From NCBI GenBank assembly GCA_004172865.1, contig SEBV01000007.1:310001-374000 (forward strand): DNA of 64,000 bases, given 5' to 3'. Numbering within the stretch: position 1 is the first letter of the stretch; each line of letters opens with the position of its first letter. Shown piece after piece: positions 1 to 8,547 of this stretch. The position numbers and the translations under genes are program-made. This DNA comes from Gammaproteobacteria bacterium. Lineage in GTDB: Bacteria > Pseudomonadota > Gammaproteobacteria > Pseudomonadales > Cellvibrionaceae. A model generated the notes under the pieces. The model did no database searches and was not told the DNA's origin. It saw only the letters and a list, made by a program, of their open reading frames with translations.

Positions 1-1
1 A

Positions 2-2278
2 GAGCACGATGATGTTGCACGGCCGTCGTCTGAATACGACATAGTGAGTGAACTGCCGCAAAGTGTTTTATCGGGAGCGGTAATTAAACCGAAAAATGCC
101 GAGAAAAAAATATCCCCCAAACCCGCGAAAAAAAAAGTTGCCAAACCTGTTAAAAAAGTTGGCTCTCTAAAAAAAGTCATTTTGCCGAAAACACTTTCCC
201 CTGAACTTGCAATCTTGGTAAGCGCTCCTCCGACTGGCGAATGGCTGTATGAAATCAAATACGATGGCTATCGCATTCTCACTCGTATTCAGGATGGCGA
301 AGTAAAGCTATTTACCCGAAATGGTCACGATTGGACTGACCGCTTGCCACTACAAGCGGAAGCCATAGCCGCGTTGAATTTGGGCGATTCCTGGCTAGAT
401 GGTGAAGTAGTCGTGTTGAACGATGAAGGCTTGCCTGATTTTCAAGCCCTGCAAAATGCTTTTGAAAAAACTGCTGCCATGAAAGGAAACGCTAAAGAAA
501 AAGGCAAAGAAAATGAGAGCAAAAGTATTCACTACTATTTATTCGATGCGCCTTTCTTAAATGGTTTTGATTTGCGCAATGAGTCGCTTGAGTTGCGTCG
601 CGCGGCGCTTGAAAAAATTATTCCAAAACGTGCGAAAAGCCCTTTGCGATTTTCATCTGCATTTGCCCATGGTCACGAAGATGTGCTTGCTAGCGCTTGT
701 GCATTATCCCTAGAAGGCATTATTGGAAAAAGGGCAGGTAGCCACTATGTTACTGCGCGAAGTGGCGATTGGATAAAACTTAAATGTAAATTGCGGCAGG
801 AATTTGTCATTGTTGGCTACACCAAGCCTCAAGGTTCACGCTCCGGTTTTGGAGCTTTGTTAATTGCAGTGCATGAGGAAATTGGAAAATCTGAATTGCG
901 CTACGCGGGCAGGATAGGAACGGGATTTAATGAAGAGCTTTTGCAAGAACTTTATCAAAAATTAAAAAAATTGGAGCGAGACGATACACCTCTCGCACAC
1001 GGTTTAAATAATTTGCAGATGCGTGGCGTGCAATGGGTTACTCCTAAACTTATCTGCGAAGCGGAATTTGCCCAGTGGACTGGCGAAGGTGTTTTACGTC
1101 AAGCCGCTTTTGTCGCATTGCGCAGTGACAAGCCAGTAAAAGATATTATTCGCGAGCAAGCGAAATCTCCAAATAAACTTAAAGCGGAAGAATCTCCCAA
1201 GGAGAATATTAAGATGACTGCAAAAGCAGGTTCAGTAAGAGAGATTTCTTCAAAAGAAAGCTCTACAAAAGAAAGCTCTGCAAAAAAAAATCCTACAAAA
1301 AAGATCGTTGACAAAACCACTGCATCAAGCGACGAGAAAAAAGCTAAACCAAAAACCACAAAATCTGAAGCGCTGAAAGGCAAAAGTGAAAATTCGCAAG
1401 TCACAATAACGCATCCTGATCGCATTATTGATGCTGAATCGCAAGCGACCAAAAAAGATTTAGCAATATTTTACGGTGAAATATCCTCGTGGATTTTACC
1501 GCATCTCAATCACCGTCCTGTATCCATTTTACGCGCGCCGGAAGGAATTGCAGGTGAGCAGTTTTTTCAAAAGCATACCGAACATTTGGCGATTCCAAAT
1601 ATTAAGCATTTGGATAAATCTTTAGATCCAGGTCATGCTGCGCTAATGGAAATTGATTCAGCACAAGCCTTGGTTGGTGCGGTTCAAATGGGCACCGTTG
1701 AGTTACACACTTGGGGATCAACCAGCGATGCGATTGAAACGCCAGATCGCATCATCCTGGATCTCGACCCGGACCCGGCGTTACCCTGGCGCAGTGTGGT
1801 GGAAGCTACGCGTTTAACTCTTGCGATGTTGGAAGAATTACAACTGGATGCGTTTTTGAAAACCACTGGCGGTAAAGGCATGCATGTTGTTATTCCGCTA
1901 AAGCCGGATGCTGATTGGGAATACGTTAAAGAATTTTCTAAAACCATATCGCAATTTATGGAGCGACAAATCCCCGAGCGTTTTGTAGCTAAAATGGGCC
2001 CTAAAAATCGCATTGGTAAAATATTTATCGATTATCTCCGCAATCAACGCGGTGCCAGTACAGTTGCAGCATTCTCGGTTCGTGCCCGTGCGGGCTTACC
2101 GGTCTCCGTACCTATTACCCAGAATGAGCTACTGAAATTAACCGCATCCTCACAATGGAATATCGAAAATTTACATGAACGGCTTTCTCGTTTGAAGAAA
2201 GATCCATGGGCCGCTTACGAAAATAAACAGCTTATCACCCAGACCATGTGGAAAAAGCTGGACGCTAATCACCGCTAA
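2..2278 (+). CDS. ligD: ATP-dependent DNA ligase LigD, 5'-truncated by window edge
   Basis: This multifunctional non-homologous end-joining enzyme seals and fills in DNA double-strand breaks, normally with Ku. The reading frame is open to the first base of the window. The residues before the GTG at 44 (including the stretch HDDVARPSSEYD) look like the end of a 3'-phosphoesterase domain, so the gene starts outside the window. Counted from the GTG, the ligase motif KYDG has its nucleophile lysine at residue 72. A Lys/Ser-rich linker spans about 380-450. A primase-polymerase domain follows, with the catalytic DLD at 573-575. The domain order PE-ligase-polymerase is that of pseudomonad LigD. No ku gene is in the window; it may lie upstream. 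A separate short ligase starting at 44 is possible but less likely. Confidence 0.93.
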   Translation, partial: EHDDVARPSSEYDIVSELPQSVLSGAVIKPKNAEKKISPKPAKKKVAKPVKKVGSLKKVILPKTLSPELAILVSAPPTGEWLYEIKYDGYRILTRIQDGEVKLFTRNGHDWTDRLPLQAEAIAALNLGDSWLDGEVVVLNDEGLPDFQALQNAFEKTAAMKGNAKEKGKENESKSIHYYLFDAPFLNGFDLRNESLELRRAALEKIIPKRAKSPLRFSSAFAHGHEDVLASACALSLEGIIGKRAGSHYVTARSGDWIKLKCKLRQEFVIVGYTKPQGSRSGFGALLIAVHEEIGKSELRYAGRIGTGFNEELLQELYQKLKKLERDDTPLAHGLNNLQMRGVQWVTPKLICEAEFAQWTGEGVLRQAAFVALRSDKPVKDIIREQAKSPNKLKAEESPKENIKMTAKAGSVREISSKESSTKESSAKKNPTKKIVDKTTASSDEKKAKPKTTKSEALKGKSENSQVTITHPDRIIDAESQATKKDLAIFYGEISSWILPHLNHRPVSILRAPEGIAGEQFFQKHTEHLAIPNIKHLDKSLDPGHAALMEIDSAQALVGAVQMGTVELHTWGSTSDAIETPDRIILDLDPDPALPWRSVVEATRLTLAMLEELQLDAFLKTTGGKGMHVVIPLKPDADWEYVKEFSKTISQFMERQIPERFVAKMGPKNRIGKIFIDYLRNQRGASTVAAFSVRARAGLPVSVPITQNELLKLTASSQWNIENLHERLSRLKKDPWAAYENKQLITQTMWKKLDANHR

Positions 2279-2418
2279 ATTATCTCCAGTTCCCGCCTTA
2301 TGTTGTTTGGCGCACAGTCGCATGGCGCGCTTAGGTTGATTATAAAAATATTTAGGCTTCCATCACTCATTTGGGTGTTGGAAGATATGTTTTTAATAAA
2401 TGGAGAAAGGGCGAACCT

Positions 2419-5400
2419 ATGGCCAGCAAAAGTAAAACGAATGCCCCCTCAAGTAATTCTGATTCTGCAAAAAATGGCTCTTCGAAAAGCAGCTCTTCAA
2501 AAAATAGCTCAGTAAAAAATAGCTCAGTAAAAAATAGCTCTGCAGACATCCCCGAAGCGACCGTTGCAAAAAAATCTACGTCAACGAAAAACTCATTGCA
2601 GAAAACCACTGTAGCGAAGAATTCCAGCACGAAAAAAACATTTTTGAAAGATCCCACGTGGTATAAAGACGCCGTCATTTATCAAGTGCACGTAAAATCT
2701 TATTTTGATTCAAACAACGATGGTGTAGGTGATTTTGTCGGCCTGATTGACAAGCTGGATTACATTGCTGAATTAGGTGTAAATGCAATTTGGTTGCTGC
2801 CGTTTTATCCATCGCCCATGCGTGACGATGGTTACGATATTGCCGAGTATCGCGCAATACATCCCGCTTACGGAACCATGGCAGATGCGCGCCGTTTTAT
2901 CGCCGAGGCCCATAAACGTGGTCTGCGTATCATCACTGAAATGGTGATTAACCACACTTCTGACCAGCACCCCTGGTTTCAAAAATCACGCACTGCAAAA
3001 AAAGATTCCAAGTGGCGAAATTTCTATGTGTGGTCTGATACCAATCAAAAATATGAAGGCACACGAATTATTTTTTCGGATACCGAAAGCTCTAACTGGA
3101 CATGGGATCCGGTAGCGGGCCAATATTTTTGGCACAGATTTTACAGCAACCAGCCCGATTTGAATTTTGATAATCCTGAGGTCTTAAAAGAAGTACTAAG
3201 CATCATGCATTATTGGTTTGATATTGGTGTGGATGGTTTGCGGTTGGATGCTATTCCTTATCTTGTTGAACGCGAAGGCACTGCTAACGAAAATTTGCCT
3301 GAAACTCATGCGGTATTAAAAACAATTCGTGCAGATCTCGAAGCAAATTATCCCGACCGAATGTTATTGGCAGAAGCCAATTTATGGCCGGAAGATATTC
3401 AGCAATATTTCGGCAATGGTGATGAATGCCATATGGCATTTCACTTTCCGTTGATGCCGCGCATGTATATGGCGATTGCACAGGAAGATCGTTTCCCAAT
3501 TATCGATATTTTGCGGCAAATGCCGGAGATTCCACAGAATTGCCAATGGGCTATTTTCTTACGCAACCATGATGAACTCACGCTTGAAATGGTGACTGAT
3601 CAAGAGCGCGATTATTTATGGAATCACTACGCTGCCGATAAACGCGCGCGTATTAATTTAGGTATTCGTCGTCGCCTTGCGCCACTCGTTGAGCGCGACC
3701 GTCGCCGTATTGAATTACTCAATAGTTTACTCTTGTCCATGCCAGGAACGCCCACGCTTTATTACGGCGATGAAATTGGTATGGGCGATAATATTTTTCT
3801 CGGCGACCGCCACGGCGTGCGCACACCTATGCAGTGGACTGACGACCGCAATGGCGGTTTTTCACGTGCGGACCCAGCAAGTTTAATTGCCCCCGCAATT
3901 ATGGACCCGCTCTACGGTTTCCAAGCGATTAACGTTGAAGCCCAAGCGCACGATACCCATTCGTTATTAAATTGGACGCGCCGTATGCTTGCGGTGCGCA
4001 AACAGCAAAAAGCATTTGGGCGCGGCAGTTTAAAAATGCTCGCGCCTGCCAACCGCAGAATTCTCGCTTACTTGCGTGAGTATGTGAGCCCCGAAGGTGC
4101 AACCGAAATTATTTTATGCGTAGCGAATGTGTCGCGCGCTGCGCAAGCTGGTGAGTTGGATTTATCAGCCTATGCGGGAAAAATTCCCGTGGAAATGGTG
4201 GGTGGTACTTCTTTTCCGGTAATCTCAAAATTAAATTATCAATTAACTTTACCGCCTTACGGTTTTTACTGGTTTTTATTAGCCGATGAAACACAAATGC
4301 CGGGTTGGTACGTTGCGCCAGTTGAACGCACACCAGAATTAACCACCGTAATTATTAAAAATGGTTTGGAAGATTTAATGCAGGTGCCTGCGCTCACTGT
4401 TCTTGAAACTCAATCCTTGCCAAGCTATTTACCAAAATGCGCCTGGGTTGGTCACCCTGGTGAGCCCATCGGTGAAGTGAAATTATCCTACACAATTCCT
4501 ATTGGTGAACCTGCAGATCTTTTGGCATTTACTGAAGTAGAAGTTAATGCGAGCGATAGCCTGGAAAAATATTTTTTACCTGTGGGTTTTGTTCCTGATC
4601 ATTTGGCAGGCACACCATCGCAACAACTTGCCATAGCGCGTTTGCGTCAAAAACGAACTGCAGGTTTATTAACGGATGCATTTACTTTGCCGGAATTTAA
4701 TCGCCGAATAATTAATTTTATTCGCGATCAAGTCGTGCAACCGTTTGCAGGTGGTGAATTGCAATTTATCGCCTTGCCCGATGCGCTTCCGCTTTTACAA
4801 ACTATTGAGCAGAAAAATTGGGATGATAAAAATCACGAAGACATTAATTTGGTTGCCACCAAAGACGCTAACGGCTCGGTTGTTATCGATGAAAAACTCG
4901 TGCTTAAACCAATCCGGAAAGTAACGTCTGGCGTACATCCTGAGATGGAAATGAACGCTTATTTACATGCGAATGGTTTTGAAAATATCGCGCTACCTTT
5001 AGGTGAAGTTCGCCGTGTAGATGCAAATAATGAACAGTACACGCTGATTATTTTGCAGGCTTATGTCAGCAACCAAGGCGATGCCTGGCAGTGGACACAA
5101 AATACCTTGGAACGTGCACTCCGTGGTTTGTTAACCGCGGGAACGTCTTCAATGGACATGCAATTCCCGGCGTTGGACGAGCTACAAAGTTTTGCGCAAA
5201 CCCTTGGTCGGCGTTTAGGTGAGATGCACGCGTTATTGGCCGGGCCAGCTAAGACGGCAGCACCGAAACATAAAGCTGTTAAAGAAAAAGCGCCTAAGGG
5301 AAAAGCAGATGTTGCTGAAGTGTTGAAAGAAAAATCATTCGACAACACTCGCTTCGGATACGTAGAAACTTCGGCTAGTGAATTAGCCAAATGGATAAAA

Positions 5401-5988
5401 TCTATTAATGATCGTTTAGAGCAAGCATTGGTTATTTTACGCGAGTACAACTCCACTGATGCCGAGTGGTTGGTTGCAAACGCGAACAAAATCACTGCGC
5501 TTATACGAACTCTGGCGAAAGCTTCAGGTAAAGGTGCGCGTATACGTGTGCACGGAAACTTCAGTTTGACTCATGTGTTGGTAGTGCGCGGCGATGCCTA
5601 TTTTGTTCACTTTGAAGATGGCTTAAGCAGTGGAACTCCTGACGACGATCTTCGTCAAAGTCCTGTGAAGGATGTTGCCGATATGTTGTGTTCCTTCGAT
5701 GATGCCGGCGCTATGGCAATTCGCAGCGCGCAGGCGATGAATACTGCAACGGGAGCTGAACAGATTCGCGCTATCGCAGGTACCTACAATGGTCAGGTTC
5801 ACGCCGCTTTTTACGATGCTTATTACGCGGCTACTGCGAGCGTACCGGCATTGCGTAAAGCAGACGGCGATGAAGCGAAACTTAAACTTCATTCGATTGA
5901 TAACCGGTTGACCGAGATACTTAAACGTTTACACCATCCAGATTCGCTGGATGTTGTTATTCAAGGTTTGATCAGGATCATTAAGTAA
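2419..5988 (+). CDS. treS: Trehalose synthase fused to a maltokinase-like domain
   Basis: TreS interconverts maltose and trehalose; in fused forms the C-terminal kinase makes maltose-1-phosphate for the GlgE glucan pathway. I chose ATG 2419 (1189 aa) over an upstream in-frame start because GGAGAAAGG lies 8 bases before it. Residues 1-75 are a Ser/Lys-rich tail with SSVKN repeats. The GH13 barrel follows, with nucleophile D277 in GLRLDAIPY, acid/base E319 in LAEANLWPED and D385 in RNHDE. The C-terminal kinase-like domain keeps the lysine in VLKPIRK and the SPVKDVADML segment. However, the expected HGDxHxxQ reads HGNFSLTH (1045-1052) and the expected DFE reads HFE (H1064). I therefore infer that the isomerase is active and the kinase probably is not. 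A Lys-rich insertion splits the kinase domain near residue 960. Confidence 0.92.
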   Translation: MASKSKTNAPSSNSDSAKNGSSKSSSSKNSSVKNSSVKNSSADIPEATVAKKSTSTKNSLQKTTVAKNSSTKKTFLKDPTWYKDAVIYQVHVKSYFDSNNDGVGDFVGLIDKLDYIAELGVNAIWLLPFYPSPMRDDGYDIAEYRAIHPAYGTMADARRFIAEAHKRGLRIITEMVINHTSDQHPWFQKSRTAKKDSKWRNFYVWSDTNQKYEGTRIIFSDTESSNWTWDPVAGQYFWHRFYSNQPDLNFDNPEVLKEVLSIMHYWFDIGVDGLRLDAIPYLVEREGTANENLPETHAVLKTIRADLEANYPDRMLLAEANLWPEDIQQYFGNGDECHMAFHFPLMPRMYMAIAQEDRFPIIDILRQMPEIPQNCQWAIFLRNHDELTLEMVTDQERDYLWNHYAADKRARINLGIRRRLAPLVERDRRRIELLNSLLLSMPGTPTLYYGDEIGMGDNIFLGDRHGVRTPMQWTDDRNGGFSRADPASLIAPAIMDPLYGFQAINVEAQAHDTHSLLNWTRRMLAVRKQQKAFGRGSLKMLAPANRRILAYLREYVSPEGATEIILCVANVSRAAQAGELDLSAYAGKIPVEMVGGTSFPVISKLNYQLTLPPYGFYWFLLADETQMPGWYVAPVERTPELTTVIIKNGLEDLMQVPALTVLETQSLPSYLPKCAWVGHPGEPIGEVKLSYTIPIGEPADLLAFTEVEVNASDSLEKYFLPVGFVPDHLAGTPSQQLAIARLRQKRTAGLLTDAFTLPEFNRRIINFIRDQVVQPFAGGELQFIALPDALPLLQTIEQKNWDDKNHEDINLVATKDANGSVVIDEKLVLKPIRKVTSGVHPEMEMNAYLHANGFENIALPLGEVRRVDANNEQYTLIILQAYVSNQGDAWQWTQNTLERALRGLLTAGTSSMDMQFPALDELQSFAQTLGRRLGEMHALLAGPAKTAAPKHKAVKEKAPKGKADVAEVLKEKSFDNTRFGYVETSASELAKWIKSINDRLEQALVILREYNSTDAEWLVANANKITALIRTLAKASGKGARIRVHGNFSLTHVLVVRGDAYFVHFEDGLSSGTPDDDLRQSPVKDVADMLCSFDDAGAMAIRSAQAMNTATGAEQIRAIAGTYNGQVHAAFYDAYYAATASVPALRKADGDEAKLKLHSIDNRLTEILKRLHHPDSLDVVIQGLIRIIK

Positions 5989-6125
5989 GTTGTTAACAAT
6001 TGTTCAAGTAGATGTTGCACTGTTGCGTGGCATTGCGAGTGTGAGTATGCTGCACGGCACAATCTATTAACACGCCAACCAGTCGTGCTGATAGTTGATC
6101 GTTAAATCCAGCCATGAGGTTTGAA

Positions 6126-6716
6126 ATGCGTAAACTTTTTGAAATTCCTAAAGCAGGGCTTCTAAGTTTAGTTGTAGCCGTTCTGTGCTTGAGCGCATGC
6201 GCAACCAAGCCTTATGTGTCTACCGACTATGAAGCAAGTTACAATTTTGCTGCGTTAAAAACATTTACTGTGAAAGCGCCAAAGCCGGAAACTAAAGACG
6301 ACATTTTAATTTCGCCCTTTACCTTGTCCCATATTCACGCGCTTGTTAATAGTGAATTGTCGAAGCGTTACCAATCAGTAGCTGAAAACTCAACACCGGA
6401 TTTTTTAGTGACTTATCACGTAGTGCTCGAAGAGAAAATCGACCCTAATACTTATGATGAGCTTTATGGCTACGGTTTTTGGGGCAGAGGTTATCGCTAC
6501 CCGTCGCCACTTTTTTATCGTCCACCGATGGGAAGCGTGCGCGTTTACAACCAGGGCAGTTTGATTATTGATATTGTTGATGCGAAAACCCAGCAGCCAA
6601 TTTGGCGCGGTGTTTCGGAGAAACGTCTCAACAAAGGTTTGGAACCACAGAAACAACGTGAAGTTTTAACGGGTGCGGTATTGGAAGTCTTAAGTCAATT
6701 TCCTCCTGTGAAGTAA
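6126..6716 (+). CDS. DUF4136-type outer-membrane lipoprotein
   Basis: This is a predicted lipoprotein of 196 aa with no known enzymatic role. A basic N-terminus and a hydrophobic stretch end in the lipobox LSAC, giving a lipidated cysteine near residue 25. The rest resembles DUF4136 proteins, with a DYEASYNFAALKTF segment near the mature N-terminus and a region rich in Tyr, Gly and Arg in the middle. I start at ATG 6126 because GAGGT sits five bases upstream; the in-frame ATG at 6114 lies over that site. It stands alone: a gap of about 140 bases separates it from treS and a hairpin terminator follows. Confidence 0.8.
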   Translation: MRKLFEIPKAGLLSLVVAVLCLSACATKPYVSTDYEASYNFAALKTFTVKAPKPETKDDILISPFTLSHIHALVNSELSKRYQSVAENSTPDFLVTYHVVLEEKIDPNTYDELYGYGFWGRGYRYPSPLFYRPPMGSVRVYNQGSLIIDIVDAKTQQPIWRGVSEKRLNKGLEPQKQREVLTGAVLEVLSQFPPVK

Positions 6717-6734
6717 TGGGATGAAGAATAAAAA

Positions 6735-6760
6735 AAATGGCCGCATTGCGGCCATTTTTT
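6735..6760 (+). terminator. Rho-independent terminator after the DUF4136 gene
   Basis: A 10-bp perfect stem (6735-6744 with 6748-6757) has a 3-base loop and runs into a T-tract. It lies over the 5' end of the longest RecX frame, which argues for the later recX start. Confidence 0.85.
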
Positions 6761-6771
6761 ATGGAGCACAA

Positions 6772-7251
6772 ATGCAAAATACTGAAGTGACACCTGCTAG
6801 CATTCGTATGGCCGCTATGAATCTGTTATCCATGCGCGAACATTCTGCCAAAGAGTTACAGACGAAATTGGCAAAAAAATTCGAGCAAACGGAATGGATC
6901 ATCGCTGCTGTTGAAAAGTTACGAAGCGATGGACTGCAAAGTGACCAGCGTTTTACTCAAGCCTTTGTGTCCATGCGTTTGCGTCAAGGCAAGGGCGCGC
7001 TGGTAATTCGCATGGAGCTAAAAAAGAAGGGGGTAAGTGCATTCTTAATTGATGAATTCCTCATCAATCCCACAGAAGACACCGATTGGAACGAACTGGC
7101 TTGGAAAGCTTACCTCAAAAAATTTGGCACAACTCCTATAGGCGATCTTAAAGACAAAGCCAAGCGAGTTCGTTTTTTAACCGCTCGGGGTTTTTCGGGG
7201 GCCAATATCCAGGCCGTTTTCAAACGCGCCGCTTCCGATCTCGATGATTAA
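6772..7251 (+). CDS. recX: Regulatory protein RecX
   Basis: RecX binds RecA filaments and restrains recombination and SOS activity. The 159-aa product has the usual length and the three-helix repeat pattern of the family, with typical segments AMNLLSMREHSAKELQTKL near the N-terminus and RFTQAFVSMRLRQGKGALVI centrally. ATG 6772 follows GGAG at the right distance. The longer frame back to 6721 would begin inside the preceding terminator, so I reject it. RecA is not adjacent here, unlike in many gammaproteobacteria. Confidence 0.9.
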   Translation: MQNTEVTPASIRMAAMNLLSMREHSAKELQTKLAKKFEQTEWIIAAVEKLRSDGLQSDQRFTQAFVSMRLRQGKGALVIRMELKKKGVSAFLIDEFLINPTEDTDWNELAWKAYLKKFGTTPIGDLKDKAKRVRFLTARGFSGANIQAVFKRAASDLDD

Positions 7252-7420
7252 CAAGCTATTGTCGTTCACTCAGGTATTTCTGGCTCCATAACCTATCGAC
7301 TGTCTTATTTCTGCCGGTAAACAAGTGTTAAACTCGCGCGGGAATTTATAGGCCAGGTATTAGAATAGTAGGCCAATAATCTTTCATCGTAGTCTATCCA
7401 CCCAATTATCGAGATTTGCT

Positions 7421-8545
7421 ATGCCTTTGCTTTTAGGAATGCGTTTGTTTGCCTGTGTGATTCTAGTTTTCGTTGCACCGGCGTTCGCGCAAAAAATCGA
7501 GCGTACCGATGCGCCCCTAAGTGTTATCGCCCAATCCGTTGAGCCGCGCGAGTTACAAAATAATATTGAAGCCTTGGGCAATTTGCGTGCATACGAGTCA
7601 ACGCTCATCACCGCTAAAACCACTAAAACAGTTACCCACATCCGTTTTGATGATGGCCAACGTGTTAACAAAGGCGACATTTTGGTCGAAATGACCAACG
7701 CTGAAGAAACGGCCCTTATGGACGAAGCGCGTTTGACGGCTGATGAAGCAAAGAAGCAACTGGAACGAACTCAATCCCTCGCCAAAACTGGCGCTATATC
7801 CGCCTCTGTGTTGGATGAACGCACCCGTGAATCGCAAACCGCTTACGCACGTTTCTTGTCGGTGCAGGCTCGCCTTAAAGATCTCGTTATCGCCGCGCCT
7901 TTCAGTGGGGTTGTAGGCCTTCGCAATGTTAGTGAGGGCAGTTTGATTACTCCCGGGCAAACCATCACCACCCTTAACGATGACAGCAGAATGAAATTGG
8001 ATTTCACCGTACCCGCGATTTATTTGCGCAGCTTACGCATAGGTTTGCCGATAGAAGCGCAAAGCAATGACCTCGGTAATAAAATATTCAAAGGCAAAAT
8101 TTTTAGCTTGGATAATCAAATCGATGAAGCAACACGATCAATAAAAGTTCGCGCGATTTTGGATAATCCAAATCACGAGTTGCAACAAGGCTTGTTGATG
8201 ACTGTTGTCGCTCACGCGGACATCCGCAAAGCCTTGGTGATCAGTGAATCTGCTTTGGTGCCGATGGGCAGCAATAATTTTGTGTTCGTGTTGAAGCCCA
8301 ATAAAACCGAAGGTGTAGCGCCCTGGATTGCGGAGAAACGCCAGATTTATATTGGCCAACGCTACAAAGGTTTAGTGGAAGTTGAAAAGGGCTTACAAGC
8401 GGGTGAAAAAGTCGTTACGCACGGCTTGCAAAAAATTCGTGTAGGCCAGGCTGTGAAAATCATGGCGGAACAGTCGAACGATCCCGCAAAAAAAACTGAA
8501 TCCTTAACTGAATTATTGCAACTGAAAAAACAAGAGGGCAAATAG
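7421..8545 (+). CDS. RND efflux periplasmic adaptor (membrane fusion protein)
   Basis: This is the adaptor that links an inner-membrane RND pump to an outer-membrane channel. The 374-aa product has an N-terminal signal peptide ending near PAFAQK. Split biotinyl-lipoyl-like halves follow (THIRFDDGQRVNKGDILVEM and VIAAPFSGVVGLRNVSEGS), flanking a short alpha-helical hairpin, then beta-barrel and membrane-proximal domains. The pump gene follows after 2 bases, so the two are co-transcribed. The substrate cannot be told from sequence, and no TolC-like gene is in the window. Confidence 0.9.
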   Translation: MPLLLGMRLFACVILVFVAPAFAQKIERTDAPLSVIAQSVEPRELQNNIEALGNLRAYESTLITAKTTKTVTHIRFDDGQRVNKGDILVEMTNAEETALMDEARLTADEAKKQLERTQSLAKTGAISASVLDERTRESQTAYARFLSVQARLKDLVIAAPFSGVVGLRNVSEGSLITPGQTITTLNDDSRMKLDFTVPAIYLRSLRIGLPIEAQSNDLGNKIFKGKIFSLDNQIDEATRSIKVRAILDNPNHELQQGLLMTVVAHADIRKALVISESALVPMGSNNFVFVLKPNKTEGVAPWIAEKRQIYIGQRYKGLVEVEKGLQAGEKVVTHGLQKIRVGQAVKIMAEQSNDPAKKTESLTELLQLKKQEGK

Positions 8546-8547
8546 TT

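Noticed and set aside
2300-2515. 71-codon frame between ligD and treS
   Set aside because: It overlaps the treS ribosome binding site and start in another frame, and its second half is a shadow of the repeat region.
5061-5495. 144-codon antisense frame inside treS
   Set aside because: Shadow frame over a conserved coding region with no start signals.
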